DNA from: Hexactinellida sp. DTS-2022
Lineage: Eukaryota > Porifera > Hexactinellida
Length of the DNA: 64,000 nucleotides
Assembly (NCBI GenBank): GCA_028753945.1
Contig: JAPNXP010000010.1
Location: 5,831,042 to 5,895,041 of the forward strand
Direction of reading: 5' to 3'
The position numbers were made by a program, and so were the translations under genes. Positions 47,927-61,749 of the stretch are shown here, one piece after another. The notes under the pieces were generated by a model that had not been told where the DNA came from, did not search any database, and worked only from the letters and a program-made list of their open reading frames with translations. Positions within the stretch are counted from its first letter, which is position 1. Every line of letters begins with the position of its first letter.

Positions 47927-50900
47927 CTATAAATGTATTGAAAGTCCAATATTTCATTTCATTTCACATATATTTCCTATTTATTTTGTACCTTAATACG
48001 TATAACCAAATCTATAGTAAATACCCTGAAAGTTATGCAAATATGTTAAACAATAAATAACAAGACAAGCTCTAAGCGAATTGATAAATATGCCACCCTA
48101 GATGTGGGCAAATGCAACCTTAAATTGAGTGGAAAGTTACAATACTTGGAGAGTTATTCATAGGCCAGTTGTTAGTATACTAACTGTCAGGTTTCTACAT
48201 TGCCATGTCATGAACTTGGAAGCTGGAAAAGTTAATCGAAAATACTGAGTAATTATATCCCCTTAAGTATTCAAGCATTAGTGGTTGCGTATGTATGAAT
48301 GGTTGGATATATTTTGACCAAAAATGAAGACATATTAAGCAACTTTGTGATTAATTAAATGGGAAAACTTGTTATACATTCCAAAATGTATGTTTCAAAT
48401 TCTAAAAAAAACTAATAAGATATATTGAAATATTGTAATTATGTCATTTTAATAAATTTATGTATTCTTAATTGAGACTGATAACTGTAAGAAATTATAA
48501 ATTAAAACTAATTGATTTATTTCACTAAATTATTAGCCATTATTATAATATTTAAATTATTAGGGTTCGATAGACCAGGTTACTTTATTATGAAAACTTT
48601 TTGGGTACAAGTTAATAACATACAGTCTCTAGTCGTTTTGTCGGAACTTTTCGATGTTATGCTCATCAAAATATAATTCATTGAATATTTGAATAAAATA
48701 AATCAAGTCGTATACATTATAATATTAATTAACTGAATATTTTCTATTAATGTATCCCATTTTCTTATGAAAGAAATAAGATAAATTGTCATGCGTGTAT
48801 CAAGCAAAACAATAAAACCCATTAAACCAACAGAAATTGAATATTAATGCTCTCACAAACACATAAACAACTTAAAACAGAAAACTTAAAATACTCGCGC
48901 TTTCAACTCAAGCATCGATTAAGAATTATCAACCAAACACACATGCAAAGACAATAATATTATCACCTTAGATAAGCGCTTAACATGTCAAGGTACAATC
49001 TGTAGTAAAGTTAATATTTAGTATGGAAAGAAGCCTATTTAAAGGGCAGAGTTGATTGGTTACAAGGAACTAAGTACAGGTATTACTCACAGGTTGGTTT
49101 GCCTGCATTTCTTAGAATATCACCCACAGAAATGATATGAGAAACCTTATGTTATGTTAGGGTACACTTTGAAATCTCGTAAGAGCCTCATGTCACCGTT
49201 ATGACGGGATAATATGTAGCATAGGTTCTTACAGATTGCATGGCAATAGTAGTTTATAATTAGTTCATTAGAAAAACATTAGGAACAATGTTCCAAAAAC
49301 CTTTTGGTGATAATTTATAGTTTATTTAAACTTATTTGTCGGATAGCAATTGTAACTTAACACAGTATGCTTGTTTAAAGAATATTATAACTAAATTAGT
49401 ATAGTAGATGTTGAAAGGAGCAATTTTCTCCAATTAACAACCCAAAACATTTAAGTGGTCCTATGGAGTGAGCTTGACTTTAATAATAATAATTTAATCA
49501 AAGGTAAATTGACTAATTTAATCAAACTAATTGCTAATAAAAAAACAAATTTTCAAAGGATTTTCATTGATTTTACAAGGTACATATGGAGGAAATAATC
49601 TTTTTATTTTATAAGCAAATTATGTGATATTTTGAAAGTGAATTCTAATTAATTATTAATTAGAAAATATAGAACGAATTTGTAATAAAAGGATCTATTT
49701 AATTGAGTTTACCCAACGCACCAAGCCAATTTAAGGATCAAAGTAACGCTCATAAAAATTAATTAACAACCAAGTTGTATAATAATCAAAAACAGATTTA
49801 AAATCATCTTCAAGAAAAGTTGGTCATGTTCATAATTCTATTTTTGCCAGGCACAAATTTCACATACCAATTGCAACATTTGAAAAAATATGGTTCAATA
49901 ATTGGATTTATATTTCGTGGGGGGATGCTATAAAAATCGAACTAGCTTTTAATGGATGATTTAAGCAACTTTTTATAAATTAATAATAAATAGCAATCCC
50001 AAAACCCACTAAAACGAACTATATTTTGGAGTGCATCCATTAATTGATATATTACAATGTTCTTAATAACCACTGAGGTCAATTAAAATCTACACTTTAA
50101 GGTATCATTTGGAGACAGATGTGAATGTTCTTTGTATGATGCTTGTTAGTAACAGATTTAGGAAATAAGTGTAGTTTTCTAAAGGGAATTGAGTGGTATA
50201 AACTTGTAATTAAAGCCAGTTGTCTCAATCAAATGTTCGTCTAAGGATTAATCCTGTGATTTGTTGTCCGTTCTAATTCCAATTATTAATTTACTATTGT
50301 GATTTAAATTATGTAATGTATGCAAGTATATTTATAGATATCTTTACAAATAATTTCATGTTGTGTATTAATGCTAATTGTTATACAGCATTTACTATTT
50401 ACAATCTTAATGTAACATTAATCACCTGTTTACCTTTTTTGTCTTTGTATAAATTTATATTGAAAACAATGGGAAAATCATATAAAAATACAATAGAATA
50501 GGATAGTATATTATAATATTATAAAGCAAATAATTCTTACAGTTTAAGAATAAACATTTAATTAAACGTTTAAAAATGCACTATCAAATTCGTTTTATCG
50601 ATGAAATATAATCTAATCGATATTAACTAATAATTAATCAGCTATTTAGACTTTCATCACAAAACATAGTTAAATAACCAACTTTGTATAACTAAAAGGA
50701 AAGTTAATGACTGAAAAAGGTGAATTTACAATAATTATTTTAAATAGTTATCTTTGCGAAATATGTGAATTACTCTACTAAGTCGTTACAATTATTCGTT
50801 GTAATTGATAAAATATAAATATTATTTTGAATTTGAATGATTATCGAATAAAATGGGCTTACTTATATATCAGCCAACACTTTTTCAACTAAAGTAAATC

Positions 50901-52921
50901 CATAAATATTTCAGTATGTGTATACAAAACATGTTCGCCTAATAGCAAGCTCTATTATAAATTTATTTTTAGTCCCCAAGCGAGCATTTATTGTCAATTC
51001 TGTTCCTCTAATAGCAAGTTCGCCTATTAGCAAGGATATTTCATGTAAATGCGACTTACTATTACGCGAACACAACTGTATACAGTCTAAATAAACCTAA
51101 ACGTAACTCGGGTAAACACTGGAAATAAAGAGTAATAAATCCTCGATCCGAAACCCAATTATTACGCAAACTCCCCTCGCTCGATTAAGCAAATCTCTGA
51201 TTAAGAGAATCGACCATAGTAAAACTACCTGGCCAATAACATGAGGAAAAATGAGGTGAAAAGAAACCTATTTTAAGATCCTCTGTTAATAGGAAGTTAA
51301 ATGAAGCTACATTTAACTGGGACAAACGTGTTTAGGCCTATTAATAATAATAAATTAATTATTATTTAGTTGTAATATTTATACAAAAGATGTATAATAA
51401 TATAATACAAAAGGATGGGTAATAATTTAATACGAAAGGATGGGTAATAATTAAATTATGTTCTATATAAATTTTTCTTACTCATTGAAGTATAACTTAT
51501 ATAGATTTTTCTATAGAATTTAAAAAGAATATTCTAGAGATAATTTCGGAATGCTTTTCAAGGTGCACGTTATCATATTTTTTGTGATGCAACACATAAA
51601 TCTGATTTATTTAACTATTTCAGTTGTTGGATCTCAGTGAAAAAATTGAAAAATACATTATTGTTAATGGGATGTTTTTAGTTTCAAATTCAAATTCGTC
51701 AGAAAGTTAATTCATTTAAAAATTACACAATAAAATCTCACATTTTGATATTTGAGATAAAGGATGTAATTAATTAATCAATTTATTAATATAAACTGCT
51801 TTTATTAATTCGTACCAACTTACATAGGTTGGTACGAACTTACATATTACTTACATTACGAATTCTCCCAATGATCTACACTGAAAATCAATTGTTGAAA
51901 GAGTAAGAACTTAATATTTCTAGAAGTAGTAAGTACAAATGTTGATTCCGTTTCAACAATAATTAGCATTAACATTATCAGGGAAAGTATAATGTCAACC
52001 TATTTTAAATATTGCCCTTATAGATTGTATAACATTTTGTTTAAGTTATTATACTGTCGAAATTCAATAGAAAACAGAATATTATTCTATGAAAGAAAAT
52101 GTAAAATTCCACAATATTCAAGACAAAACAAAATTTATCAGAAGTTATACTTTCAAATTATACCATCGTTTCGAAAAGCTAGATACATAATTGATAGTAT
52201 TTTTGTTGAACTATTTTTGTATAAAATATTATTACGAATTCTCCTAATATACTAACACTGAAAATCAACCACAAAAGACATTAAAGTTTAATTTAACTTT
52301 TTAGTTATTCGAATTCTAACCAGGGGACATGACCGAAAAACCACAAATAACACAGTATATTGCCATACTAATAATATACGCAATTATAGCTCTAAATTCT
52401 AAACCGTAGCCAAATTAATGTAGCACTTTACGATTGACTAGTAGCAATAGAACAATGTATGTATGTGAATTTAATTCCTGAATTTACCATAGCATATAAG
52501 CCAATGAATGAAGGGGGTATATTAACCCGAACGGAAAGTATATAAAGAAGTAAACGAGAATAGATTTAAAATATAATTCGGACAATAATTCAGAAATTTC
52601 TTTTTCAAAAACCAATTTTGAAATATTAAACAAGGTAAGTAAGTGTTGTATACTAACAAATAAATATTTAAAAATGTATTTTGTAAACGGGTATGTTTAG
52701 ACAATAATATCAATATAATTAATGGTTCTTAAATCGAAATAATTAACAATAATTAATTGAATTATGAAAATAATACTATTTAGAATGTTATGATTTCTCA
52801 CATGTTAAGACGTAATATTAAACCGAAATGTCTAGCCCTGTCTATTCAAAGTTAAATCTATCATGTAATAAAATAGGTCTCGTATTAACGTATTCCATAG
52901 GTGTGCCTTGCACTAGGTTAC

Positions 52922-52929
52922 TATAAAAG
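52922..52929 (+). promoter_or_regulatory. TATA box of the SoxB gene
   Basis: TATAAAAG, 147 bases before the start codon, would place transcription initiation near 52950-52955 with a 5' leader of about 115 bases. No splice acceptor is needed between it and the ATG. Confidence 0.5.
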
Positions 52930-53068
52930 CAAGTGAATCCACTATACAATTAGCTAGTAACTACATTCAAGTAACTTACACACAATTAACTGACTGTCTT
53001 ACATAGAATAAATTTCAGCAACCAGCACAATTTCAACTCTAACAGTTAGAAAAGTAACGAAAGATAAA

Positions 53069-54094
53069 ATGAAAATGGAAGAAGATCGTGTCAAGCGACC
53101 AATGAATGCTTTCATGGTTTGGTCTCGCGAGGAAAGAAGGAAAATGGCTCAGGAAAATCCTAAAATGCACAACTCAGAAATCTCAAAAAGACTAGGAACA
53201 AAATGGAAGACACTCACAGAGGATGAAAAGTCGCCTTATATCGAAGAAGCGAAACAATTGCGAGCCAACCATATGAAAAAGCATCCCGAATACAAATATA
53301 GACCACGTAGGAAAAAGCCTCAACAACAAGTTAAAAAACCTCTCCCAATGACAAACATGCAAGGGATACCCTCCTATAGAGGAGCAGCTTGGAGCACGCT
53401 ACAAAGATTTCATCCAATTCATCACCCTCGCACGCATTACCCACATCCAACTTCTTACTTGACTCAACCAACACACTATACTACAGAAGGGCCTATTATA
53501 TCTAGTGGTGGGCTATGGTCTTATCAAAACCATAACGTACTACCATCACTACATAGTGGTCTACAACAATACCCAAGTGCAGCAGAAATGCTACAAACAC
53601 ATAATAACCAGGAAAGTCCCATTAATAGCCCAAAGGATTTAACCGCGGCTTATAATGATACTAATTTCGACTTGGAACCAAATTCCCCACTTAAAAGTTG
53701 CATTATGGATTCACAATATTCACCAGTTGGAATTCAATCCAAATTTCCTTCTCCTCCAACGATTCCTAGTGATTACGATATAAAACCAAATATGAGTCAT
53801 TACATGGACAAATACGATGAAATGCCTCAACAACTTTCAATGTATAACATGAATATTCCATCTCATCAAATACCTAACTACTCAATGGCCATGTTCCAAT
53901 GCCAAAATCCTATTTACTCAACCAATGAAATCGATGGTATTCCATCTGAAATAGATGAAATTGCGAATATGTATCTACCGAAATCAAACTGTAGTCATCC
54001 TTTTCTTGAGAATTCACCTTACGCACCTAGCAATGAAAATGGTTCAGTGACACCTGAATCAACCAGTCAATCACCTCCTACAATACAGATTTAA
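53069..54094 (+). CDS. SoxB: SoxB-type HMG-box transcription factor
   Basis: Intronless gene of 341 residues. The HMG box begins almost at once ([19 protein letters not shown] from residue 10) and runs to about residue 78. [34 protein letters not shown] and the basic [13 protein letters not shown] follow, a close match to the SoxB box of SOX1/2/3/14/21. The very short N-terminus recalls SOX14/SOX21. The rest is low-complexity, rich in Ser, Pro, Gln, Asn and Tyr, as in activation regions, and has no second domain. The first of two nearby ATGs (codons 1 and 3) is used. The gene stands alone in about 20 kb of non-coding DNA, the usual setting of a developmental regulator. Stop is followed by AATAAA at 54147. 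Confidence 0.95.
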   Translation: MKMEEDRVKRPMNAFMVWSREERRKMAQENPKMHNSEISKRLGTKWKTLTEDEKSPYIEEAKQLRANHMKKHPEYKYRPRRKKPQQQVKKPLPMTNMQGIPSYRGAAWSTLQRFHPIHHPRTHYPHPTSYLTQPTHYTTEGPIISSGGLWSYQNHNVLPSLHSGLQQYPSAAEMLQTHNNQESPINSPKDLTAAYNDTNFDLEPNSPLKSCIMDSQYSPVGIQSKFPSPPTIPSDYDIKPNMSHYMDKYDEMPQQLSMYNMNIPSHQIPNYSMAMFQCQNPIYSTNEIDGIPSEIDEIANMYLPKSNCSHPFLENSPYAPSNENGSVTPESTSQSPPTIQI

Positions 54095-54146
54095 TTAATT
54101 ATATTTTTGTATGCTTTGTTTTTTAACTTAGCTCTCAAAAAACGGA

Positions 54147-54152
54147 AATAAA
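54147..54152 (+). terminator. Polyadenylation signal of the SoxB gene
   Basis: AATAAA about 53 bases after the stop codon, on the coding strand. Confidence 0.5.
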
Positions 54153-56460
54153 GTATTAGTTGTTGACATAATGCTCACTCAAAGATCATATCAGATTGAT
54201 TAAATGATCGCTAAAGTATTTGGATGCTAAAGTATAACATCACTTCTTGATTTTATTTGATTCATTATTGTTATGTTACTATTAAACTTATCATATTATC
54301 ACTCACTTTTCATTTGATCAAAAAGTAGTTTTAAGTTGGGGAAATTAAATAGTAATACAGTGAACTCTAGTATTAACGAAGTGCTTGGGACCTGTAATTT
54401 ATTTCGTTATATCCAGATATTCGTTATAAGCAGATAATAATTAATTAATTTAGTACTCTGGGGTAAATCTCCATTTAGTTTTAAGCGGTTATTTCGTTAT
54501 ATCCGACTTCGTTATAACGGGAGTTTACAGTATTTCGTAGAAAAATATTTGTGGAATATAACTAATTTAAATTAATTGGTTTTTAAAATTAATTCTCTTA
54601 TAAACGTTATTAATACATTGCAACTGGTTAAACTCCTTTTTTTTTGCAAAACTTTAATTTCAGAAACATTTTCTTCGATTCAGGAAAACATAAATTTTAT
54701 TATTTCCAATAATTAATTCAAGTTATGCTTTATTAGATCTCAGTTATTTTTGCAGATAAACAAATCTATAGAAATATTCGAGCCTATTTTGAAATTTATT
54801 AAGTGAAAAAATTCCATCATATTTGCTATAAGATAATTAGCTTTGGAATTATTAAAACTAGAATCGAGTATAATTTGTATCATCTGATGTTCCAGCTCAT
54901 TGGCTGTGACCTCACATGAATCATATTATCATCAGACTAAGAAATGTATAGGGGATACCATTGCAATAACTAGGCATGGTATATATCTTCATGCAATAAA
55001 TTCTAATATTTGGAAGTTATCAAAAATGCATGACCAATGTGAACCACAACCTTGGGACGTAGGATAAATACTTATCGTATATATAATCACATGTTTTACT
55101 CATATGATTTCAGAAGACTATAATTACGTGTCTATTTTACTACAATTTTTTGTCGTAATAAACCAACAAATATATCTGCATATGCAATTCTTTTAATATT
55201 ATACTTCATAATTTATAATAGTTATACGTATATCATTCAATAAAACGCCCTTTTTTAAAACATTAAATAATTATTGTAAGGACACAATTTAAAGTCAAAA
55301 TGCACATAATCAATTACGAAATATATTTAAATATTTAAATTGAATTTCACACAAGAATTTTACCCACAATACTTTAATTAAAGATAATTCCCAATATATT
55401 TTAATTGATTTTAAAATATTTTTGGTCCCCTGTTAAATTAAAGAAGTGAAATATTAATATTAATCACACAATTAAGAATTCTGTCTTTTGAAATATTTCA
55501 TTTTTTCAACATTCATAGTGAAATAATTGCATTTGACAAGTCTGTACTTTGGGAATGAAGTTAAAATATATTTAACACAATTAATATATTGTAAGCAAAC
55601 TATGCCAATTAATATAATTAATAAAAAGTGGTTCATTTAAATTCATTTTCTAGGGCAGGTTGAGATATTTAATGGTATTTTCAATGCATAGACTTTAATA
55701 TTCCCAATATGGGAAATCAATGTAATATTAGAAATGGTGATTTATCAAACCTTTAAACTAAGTTATTTTAATATATTTATGAATCTATAAAAAGGGAATA
55801 TCAATATTGAACTAATACTGTTAAATTTTTCAAATAACCACGAGAATGACGAGATTAAAATAAAATTTATGTATCAAGGAAATTTAAGTTATCGGGGAAA
55901 ATTCCTATAGAAATATGGGAAATGTTAGAAAATTTCCCATACAATATTTACTCGATAATTCAAAAATTAAATAGGATAAAATCAGTAATTTAGCAGTAAT
56001 CCGATGTAATTGATATTATCGTATCTTATGGCATTTAACAAGTTAATATTACGCTAAGTAATTCTAAACAGGTGTTAATATACAAATTAAACGCTCCTTA
56101 ATTTCAATCTGTTATGACTCAACAGTTAATAAAGATGGTAATTTGTTAGAAAACTCCCGATAAAAACAAACAATTCCACCGTTTTATTACGCAATAATTG
56201 AGATATACTCCGATATTAAGTGTTCATTCAATTTACCACCAAACAACTGAAAATAATGTATAATATTAATTAATTTGTATTGGGGCATAATCACTATGAA
56301 CACCAGGGGGCCGTCAAAATGCGTTCGCCTTATCCGGAATTCGTTTTAACCGACCGGTGTTATATGTATTGAAAAGCCTTTGAAGGGGACTGAAATAGTG
56401 TTCGTATTAACGAAGTTCTACTTTAAATTAATGAATATTTCCAATAATACATAATATGTA

Positions 56461-56633
56461 CAGTGAACTCTAGTTATAACGAAGTGCTGGGACCTGTAAA
56501 TCCCTTCGTTATATCCGGATATTCGTTATAAGCGGATAATAGTCAATGCATTTAGTGCTCTGGGGGGAAATCTCCATTTCGTTATAAGCGGTTATTTCGT
56601 TATATCCGACTTGGTTATAACGGGAGTTCACTG
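56461..56633. mobile_element. Palindromic element, CAGTGAACTCTAGTTATAAC type
   Basis: TA-flanked. Ends CAGTGAACTC and GAGTTCACTG. CGTTATAAGCGG and CGTTATATCCG recur through the whole length in both orientations. A sister copy lies at 54358-54540. Confidence 0.88.
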
Positions 56634-59473
56634 TACTTAATTTGTTCATTGTGTATAATATAAATTATAAATGAATTTAACTTGTGGAAACACAGATCAT
56701 TACTTTATCATTAATTCCTATTTACTTTAACCAATAATTAGTACTGTTGTGTGGTAAAAATCGGTGAAAAGTAGATGATAGTAACATCGAATAGTTTTCA
56801 CAACTTAACCAGATAAATTTGTGGATGGGATAAAACGTTCTTACATTAAATCTGCAAATGAGATAATATTAACCCATTAAATTGCTATTAATAATTATCA
56901 CACTATAATTACGACCAAACCAGAGTAATACCAATCACTCCATGGAAAAGGTACGAATTTCCCTTATAAAAAGTTTGAGAGTAAGCAAATTTGGAGCTAA
57001 ATTAAATGACCGAATTGTACTTAATAAAAAGTTCATAATCTACACTTAATAGTCTCATCGCCACGAGATAACGATAATTTTTAAGACATATGTATGGTTG
57101 AACCCAATCTAACAGCTAGTTATGAAGTAATTGATGATGTCCAATATAAACCAGTAGTATAGAGTAATTAATGTCATGCTTAAGGTAAATTAGTTATTAG
57201 GCAAGGATTGACTGTATATTGTATCCTGTGTTAAAAACTTAAAATGGATTTAATACTTGGTCAATGCATAGACAACCTCAGTTACCTCAAATTAACAAAA
57301 TGTGGTTAATTTATAAATTTGGGAAATTGAGTGGTTATATCATAATAATAATCGACTAATTAATAAAATTTAAATAATTAATTAATTGGTCAATTCCCTT
57401 TCCATAAATTTTGACATCAAAATTCACATTTGCAAATTCGGGTTTTATAATTAAAAGTATTAACCAATATATAAGCAAGCCCGATTTAATAAATAAAATG
57501 GTGGTTTATAGGAATATAGTTGGGGGTTTTATTTCAGATAAATTCCTGGGTTTTACAGAATGGGATCTAATTGTGTTTTAAATTTGCAAAAGTTTCATTA
57601 TTTATTTACACCAATAGCTTTTGCTCCAATTTTACCAAAAAAGTTTTGGACACAACATTGATATTAGATAGAGTATGACATTTGATTGGACAAATACACC
57701 TGCAACATTATTAAGTGATAATTTTGCTTACAGTACTTGGTTTACCACAAATAAATGAATAATTCGGCCAAAAGTTCAAAGTAAGATTTAGGACACAGTT
57801 TCAGTACCAATTTGAATCAATAATATGTGAATTCACTTTGCAAGACAATATTGAATAACCTGTCACTTAAAAACAGGTGAAACTACATAAAGTTTAACTT
57901 TGCGAAGCCTTAACCTAAAAAGATGACTTCTATTTCTAACCGACTGAACAGTGATTACTAACTTCACAAATTATAAGCGGGTTTCTGGCGAAAACAGCTG
58001 TGGATCCTTGCTTGATTGGGAAGGTTATCAGTTTATGTAAGGTTAAGTTTACATTATGGTAAGACAAGTCTCATAGTTCAATCAGGATTAACTACTGATG
58101 AAATAATGGGATGTTAATTAATCCGTAGCCATCTGTAAAGTAGATAAGGGTCAGATTGTACCGTCTATTGGTTTATAGGCGTGTAATCTATTTAATGTTG
58201 TGGTTTTGTTTGTGGCAATTAAAACAAGATTATCAAATGGTATTTTTAATATTAATTGTGTGTTTTTGTTTGAACCAAAGTTTGGAGTACTGAAACGCCT
58301 TGGCCAGATGTGTGGTAGGCATAAACTGTAGAAATAGAGGCGTAACGAATTATATTACAAAGATTAAGTGCTTGCCCTTGTTGGAATAATTTTCATTATG
58401 TTAACTTAAATGGATTAGTGATATTTGATATTTTCAAGAGTTGCACTATTATCACGTGTTGTACGTAGTAATAACACTGTATTTTAGTTGCTTTCAATAC
58501 AGCTGAAAATTCAAATAAACTGTTTGACCTAAAGTTTCGCTCCAAACAAGATTGGTTAATATCTGTGATTAATTAAGTTCTTATAGTTAAGGTGATAAAA
58601 AGCATTTAATTTAATAACTTTCTAATTTTATTGAGAATTAATAATCAACTAATCGATGGCTTTACTAATTGAGGATATTGTTTAAAATTAGAGGATTATT
58701 ATTTGTGGTATCCTAATTCCTAATTCCAACCAAAGTGAATAAAATTAGTTGACTCCATTATTTGGAACTAACTGCTTGAAATCTGTTAAATTTAACTAAA
58801 AAGTACAAATGTTAATTTACATTGGCTATGACATTCAATTCAAATAAAAACAATTATTCTCAAATGATGGAATGTAACTTTTGTTCTGTGTTCAAGATAA
58901 TATCCTGGAAATTAATTAATGCAAATTACAAGCAATTAGTATAGTAGGAGTTGAGTAGGAAATCCAAAATTAACTCGTTAAGGAAATCTAAATATGTTTC
59001 CATTCATAAATATATTTGGACAGGAGGATTCTCTATGAATGTAACAACCAATTAAATGCCTTCGTTTAGAACATTTCTAAAATAGGCACAATGTCTGAAA
59101 CGATTTGTTAACAAAGAAAAGCCGTAGGAGGAAAACAATTATAAATCCCAATACTTTTGTTAATGTGCATTATTGTAAATTAATTGGGGTTCATAAGAGT
59201 AGGATAAATTTGTAGTTTACTGGGTGCAATAATTTACTGCTAACAATATTACTTTGTAAACGAGTGGTAATTACAAATGGTAAGTCTTAAACCGTGGATA
59301 TTAATAAAATTCCCGTTTAGTTTATTGTTAAAATATAATAAACTACTAATAGTTTTAATTACCAGATTGCTGCTCAAATAGTTCCGAAAATTATTCTTAG
59401 CATAATGTTGATATAGTATTATATTATAAGAAATTTTCATGATAGTTAACATGTATATTGTATTACAATATTA

Positions 59474-59652
59474 CAGTAGAACTTCGTTAATACGAGCACG
59501 GTTAATACGAAATTCCGGAACAAACGAACACTATTTCAGTCCCCTTCAAAGCCTTTTCACTACAAATGACAACGGTTAATATAATTTCCGGATAAGGCAA
59601 ACGCATTTTGACGGTCCCCTGGTGTTCGTACTAAACTAACGAGGTTCTACTG
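59474..59652. mobile_element. Palindromic element, CAGTAGAACCTCG type, well preserved
   Basis: TA-flanked. Ends CAGTAGAACTTCGTTAATAC and AACGAGGTTCTACTG, with the family interior GCATTTTGACGGTCCCCTGG. Other full copies: 12278-12456, 14996-15096, 15930-16106, 16884-17051, 19695-19833, 32254-32356 and 46324-46486. Confidence 0.9.
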
Positions 59653-61420
59653 TATTGTATTTAATCTCTGTTATAATATGGAATAAATTATTAATTCATC
59701 ACTATGGATCTGTAGTTATTCTAATAAACAACATTTGTTAATTAATATTGAAAAGAGCTTAGGGAGTCGTAATTTGAGATTTTCTAAAAATATACTTTGC
59801 ATTATTAATTGTGAAATTGATCCTTGTGGAATATATTGAGCAACCATATTATATTGTGTCCTCTAGCAGAGCTATATCAATCTAGGAAAATTATTTTATA
59901 AATTTCATTACTACTTTGCAACAACAATAACAACAACAACAACAATCATAATAAACGCGATAAACTGATATCAAATTATCATCTTGCATTCTACAACACA
60001 TTTCAAAAGTGAGTTATAATATTTATTTATAGTATTACAGTGGGATTTTGCCTAATAACAAAATTGCTTTATTAACAATTGACTTTAGCTAAAATGGAAT
60101 CTTATTCTGTTAATTCAGTTCTGTATAAAGCGACCTGGTATTAGCAAACCCTACTGAGTATACTAGTATATTATTTCTGTATTATAAGTATAAATATATT
60201 TAAATAATTATAAGAATAACTTATATGTCAGCCAACACCTTTTGTAGTGTAATTCTAAGGCACTTTCAAGATAATTTTTACATATCAAATGATCACCTTT
60301 GTTAACTGGGTTTTATAATAAAAGGTGTTGCCGCGCCGATAATAAGTAAGCCCTTGAATAATTAAGTTAGATGGTTAACTAAACTTTGTACTAATATTTG
60401 TATGGGTCATGTTATGTTAGTTGCAATTTAGTGCTATTTAATAATAGAAAAGTAAATAAAAATCTTGAATATGATAAGTCATAGTTACAATGCTGTAAAG
60501 CCAAATACTCAGCACTTGGCTCCATAGGCATCGTAAACCACCCGAACTTTACCCGGATTCCGATTAAACTCCGATAATAGTACACTTGTATAGAAGTGGG
60601 TAGAACTACGGCCCTCAAACAGTTGGCACAGCTCTAGTTTTTCATTTACCGGGCGGCCCGAAGGGCCAATACTCGTATTTACGACGCCTATGCCTTGACC
60701 CATGCAATTATATTCTCATATCTAACTTATATACCAGGAATAACAATTAACTCTATTCTATTAACTCTATTAACCTATTTTTCTTCCTATCTGATCCATT
60801 ACTATATATGATTCGGTTAATACGCACCTCGGATAAGACCTACCATTATCTATTCCCAATTAAATAAAATGTATTATTTTAAAACATACGTAATACAGTA
60901 GAACTCGGTTAAGACGTACACCCTTGGGAAACAAGAAAAAGTACGAATTGAAAGTGTTAAATCTAATTTTATTGATTCAACTTGTGAGATCGAGTAAGCT
61001 TCTATTTTCTAATTGAAAACTTGAGATTATTTATTCCATAAAAACGACAGATTTGAATAATTATTTACACTAACCAGCTAATATCATTGATTTCAGAAAT
61101 TATACAAGATAAAACAAACTTTAAATTTATCAATTGTTCCTTATGACACGTTGCACATTTACAAAATAATCTTAAAAAATTCCTAAAAAAAGTGTTTGAC
61201 CATTACAATTTTGGGAATTATACACGTATATGTATATCGAAATATAAAAGTAACATGTACATAATAAGTGCTGATTCATCACCTATTATATTTATACTCA
61301 AAGTGAAATAACTATAAAATAGAGTGGGTAGAAGGAAACTTCCCGAACTACTAGGATCTTATTAAAATTTCCGAAACACCTTTGTGAAATGGTTTAACAC
61401 CTTTTGATGAAGACGACACT

Positions 61421-61700
61421 ACGTAAAATCTAAAATTACACCTGTGCAGACAGCATTTTCTTATGGAGGCACCCAACCAACCAACAAAATGTAGTGCCTC
61501 CAAAAGAACATTTTGTCTGCACAGGTATAATTTTAGATTTTTGTGAAATGGTTTAGCACAATTTTGGTTTTGATGACATGACGTAAAATCTAAAATTACA
61601 CCTGTGCAGACAGCATTTTCTTATGGAGGCACTACCAACCAACAAAATGTAGTGCCTCCAAAAGAACATGTTGTCGGCACAGGTGTAATTATATATTTTT
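61421..61700. repeat. Tandemly duplicated hairpin upstream of the NHL gene
   Basis: Two direct copies (61421-61547 and 61578-61700) of an inverted repeat. The left arm has ATTACACCTGTGCAGACAGC and TATGGAGGCAC; the right arm has GTGCCTCCAAAAGAACA and a TCTGCACAGGT end. The two copies are about 95% alike by eye. The second ends about 50 bases before the NHL start codon, so this lies in the promoter or 5' leader. Confidence 0.9.
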
Positions 61701-61749
61701 ATAAAGTTGTGTACATCGCTTAATTATTAGACAAATAACCTAATACCAA

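Larger units (their letters stand above)
42143..52920. other. Gene-poor region upstream of the SoxB gene
   Basis: About 11 kb of AT-rich DNA with no convincing coding exon on either strand. Repeats are sparser than to the left. I see palindromic elements near 43412-43570, 44491-44637 and 46324-46486, a hAT element at 46669-46977, and CGCCTAATAGCAA-type elements at about 47765-47926 and 50934-51073. The distance to a developmental regulator makes distal enhancers plausible, but none can be read directly. Confidence 0.6.
54153..61380. other. Gene-poor region downstream of the SoxB gene
   Basis: No convincing gene in about 7 kb. Palindromic elements: 54358-54540 and 56461-56633 (CAGTGAACTCTAGTTATAAC type), about 56290-56423, and 59474-59652 (CAGTAGAACTTCG type). 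A GGCCAACACC-type inverted repeat lies at 60217-60353 and a (CAA)n tract at 59920-59945. A GC-richer island with overlapping short frames lies at 60480-60720 (minus strand), unrecognised. Confidence 0.6.
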
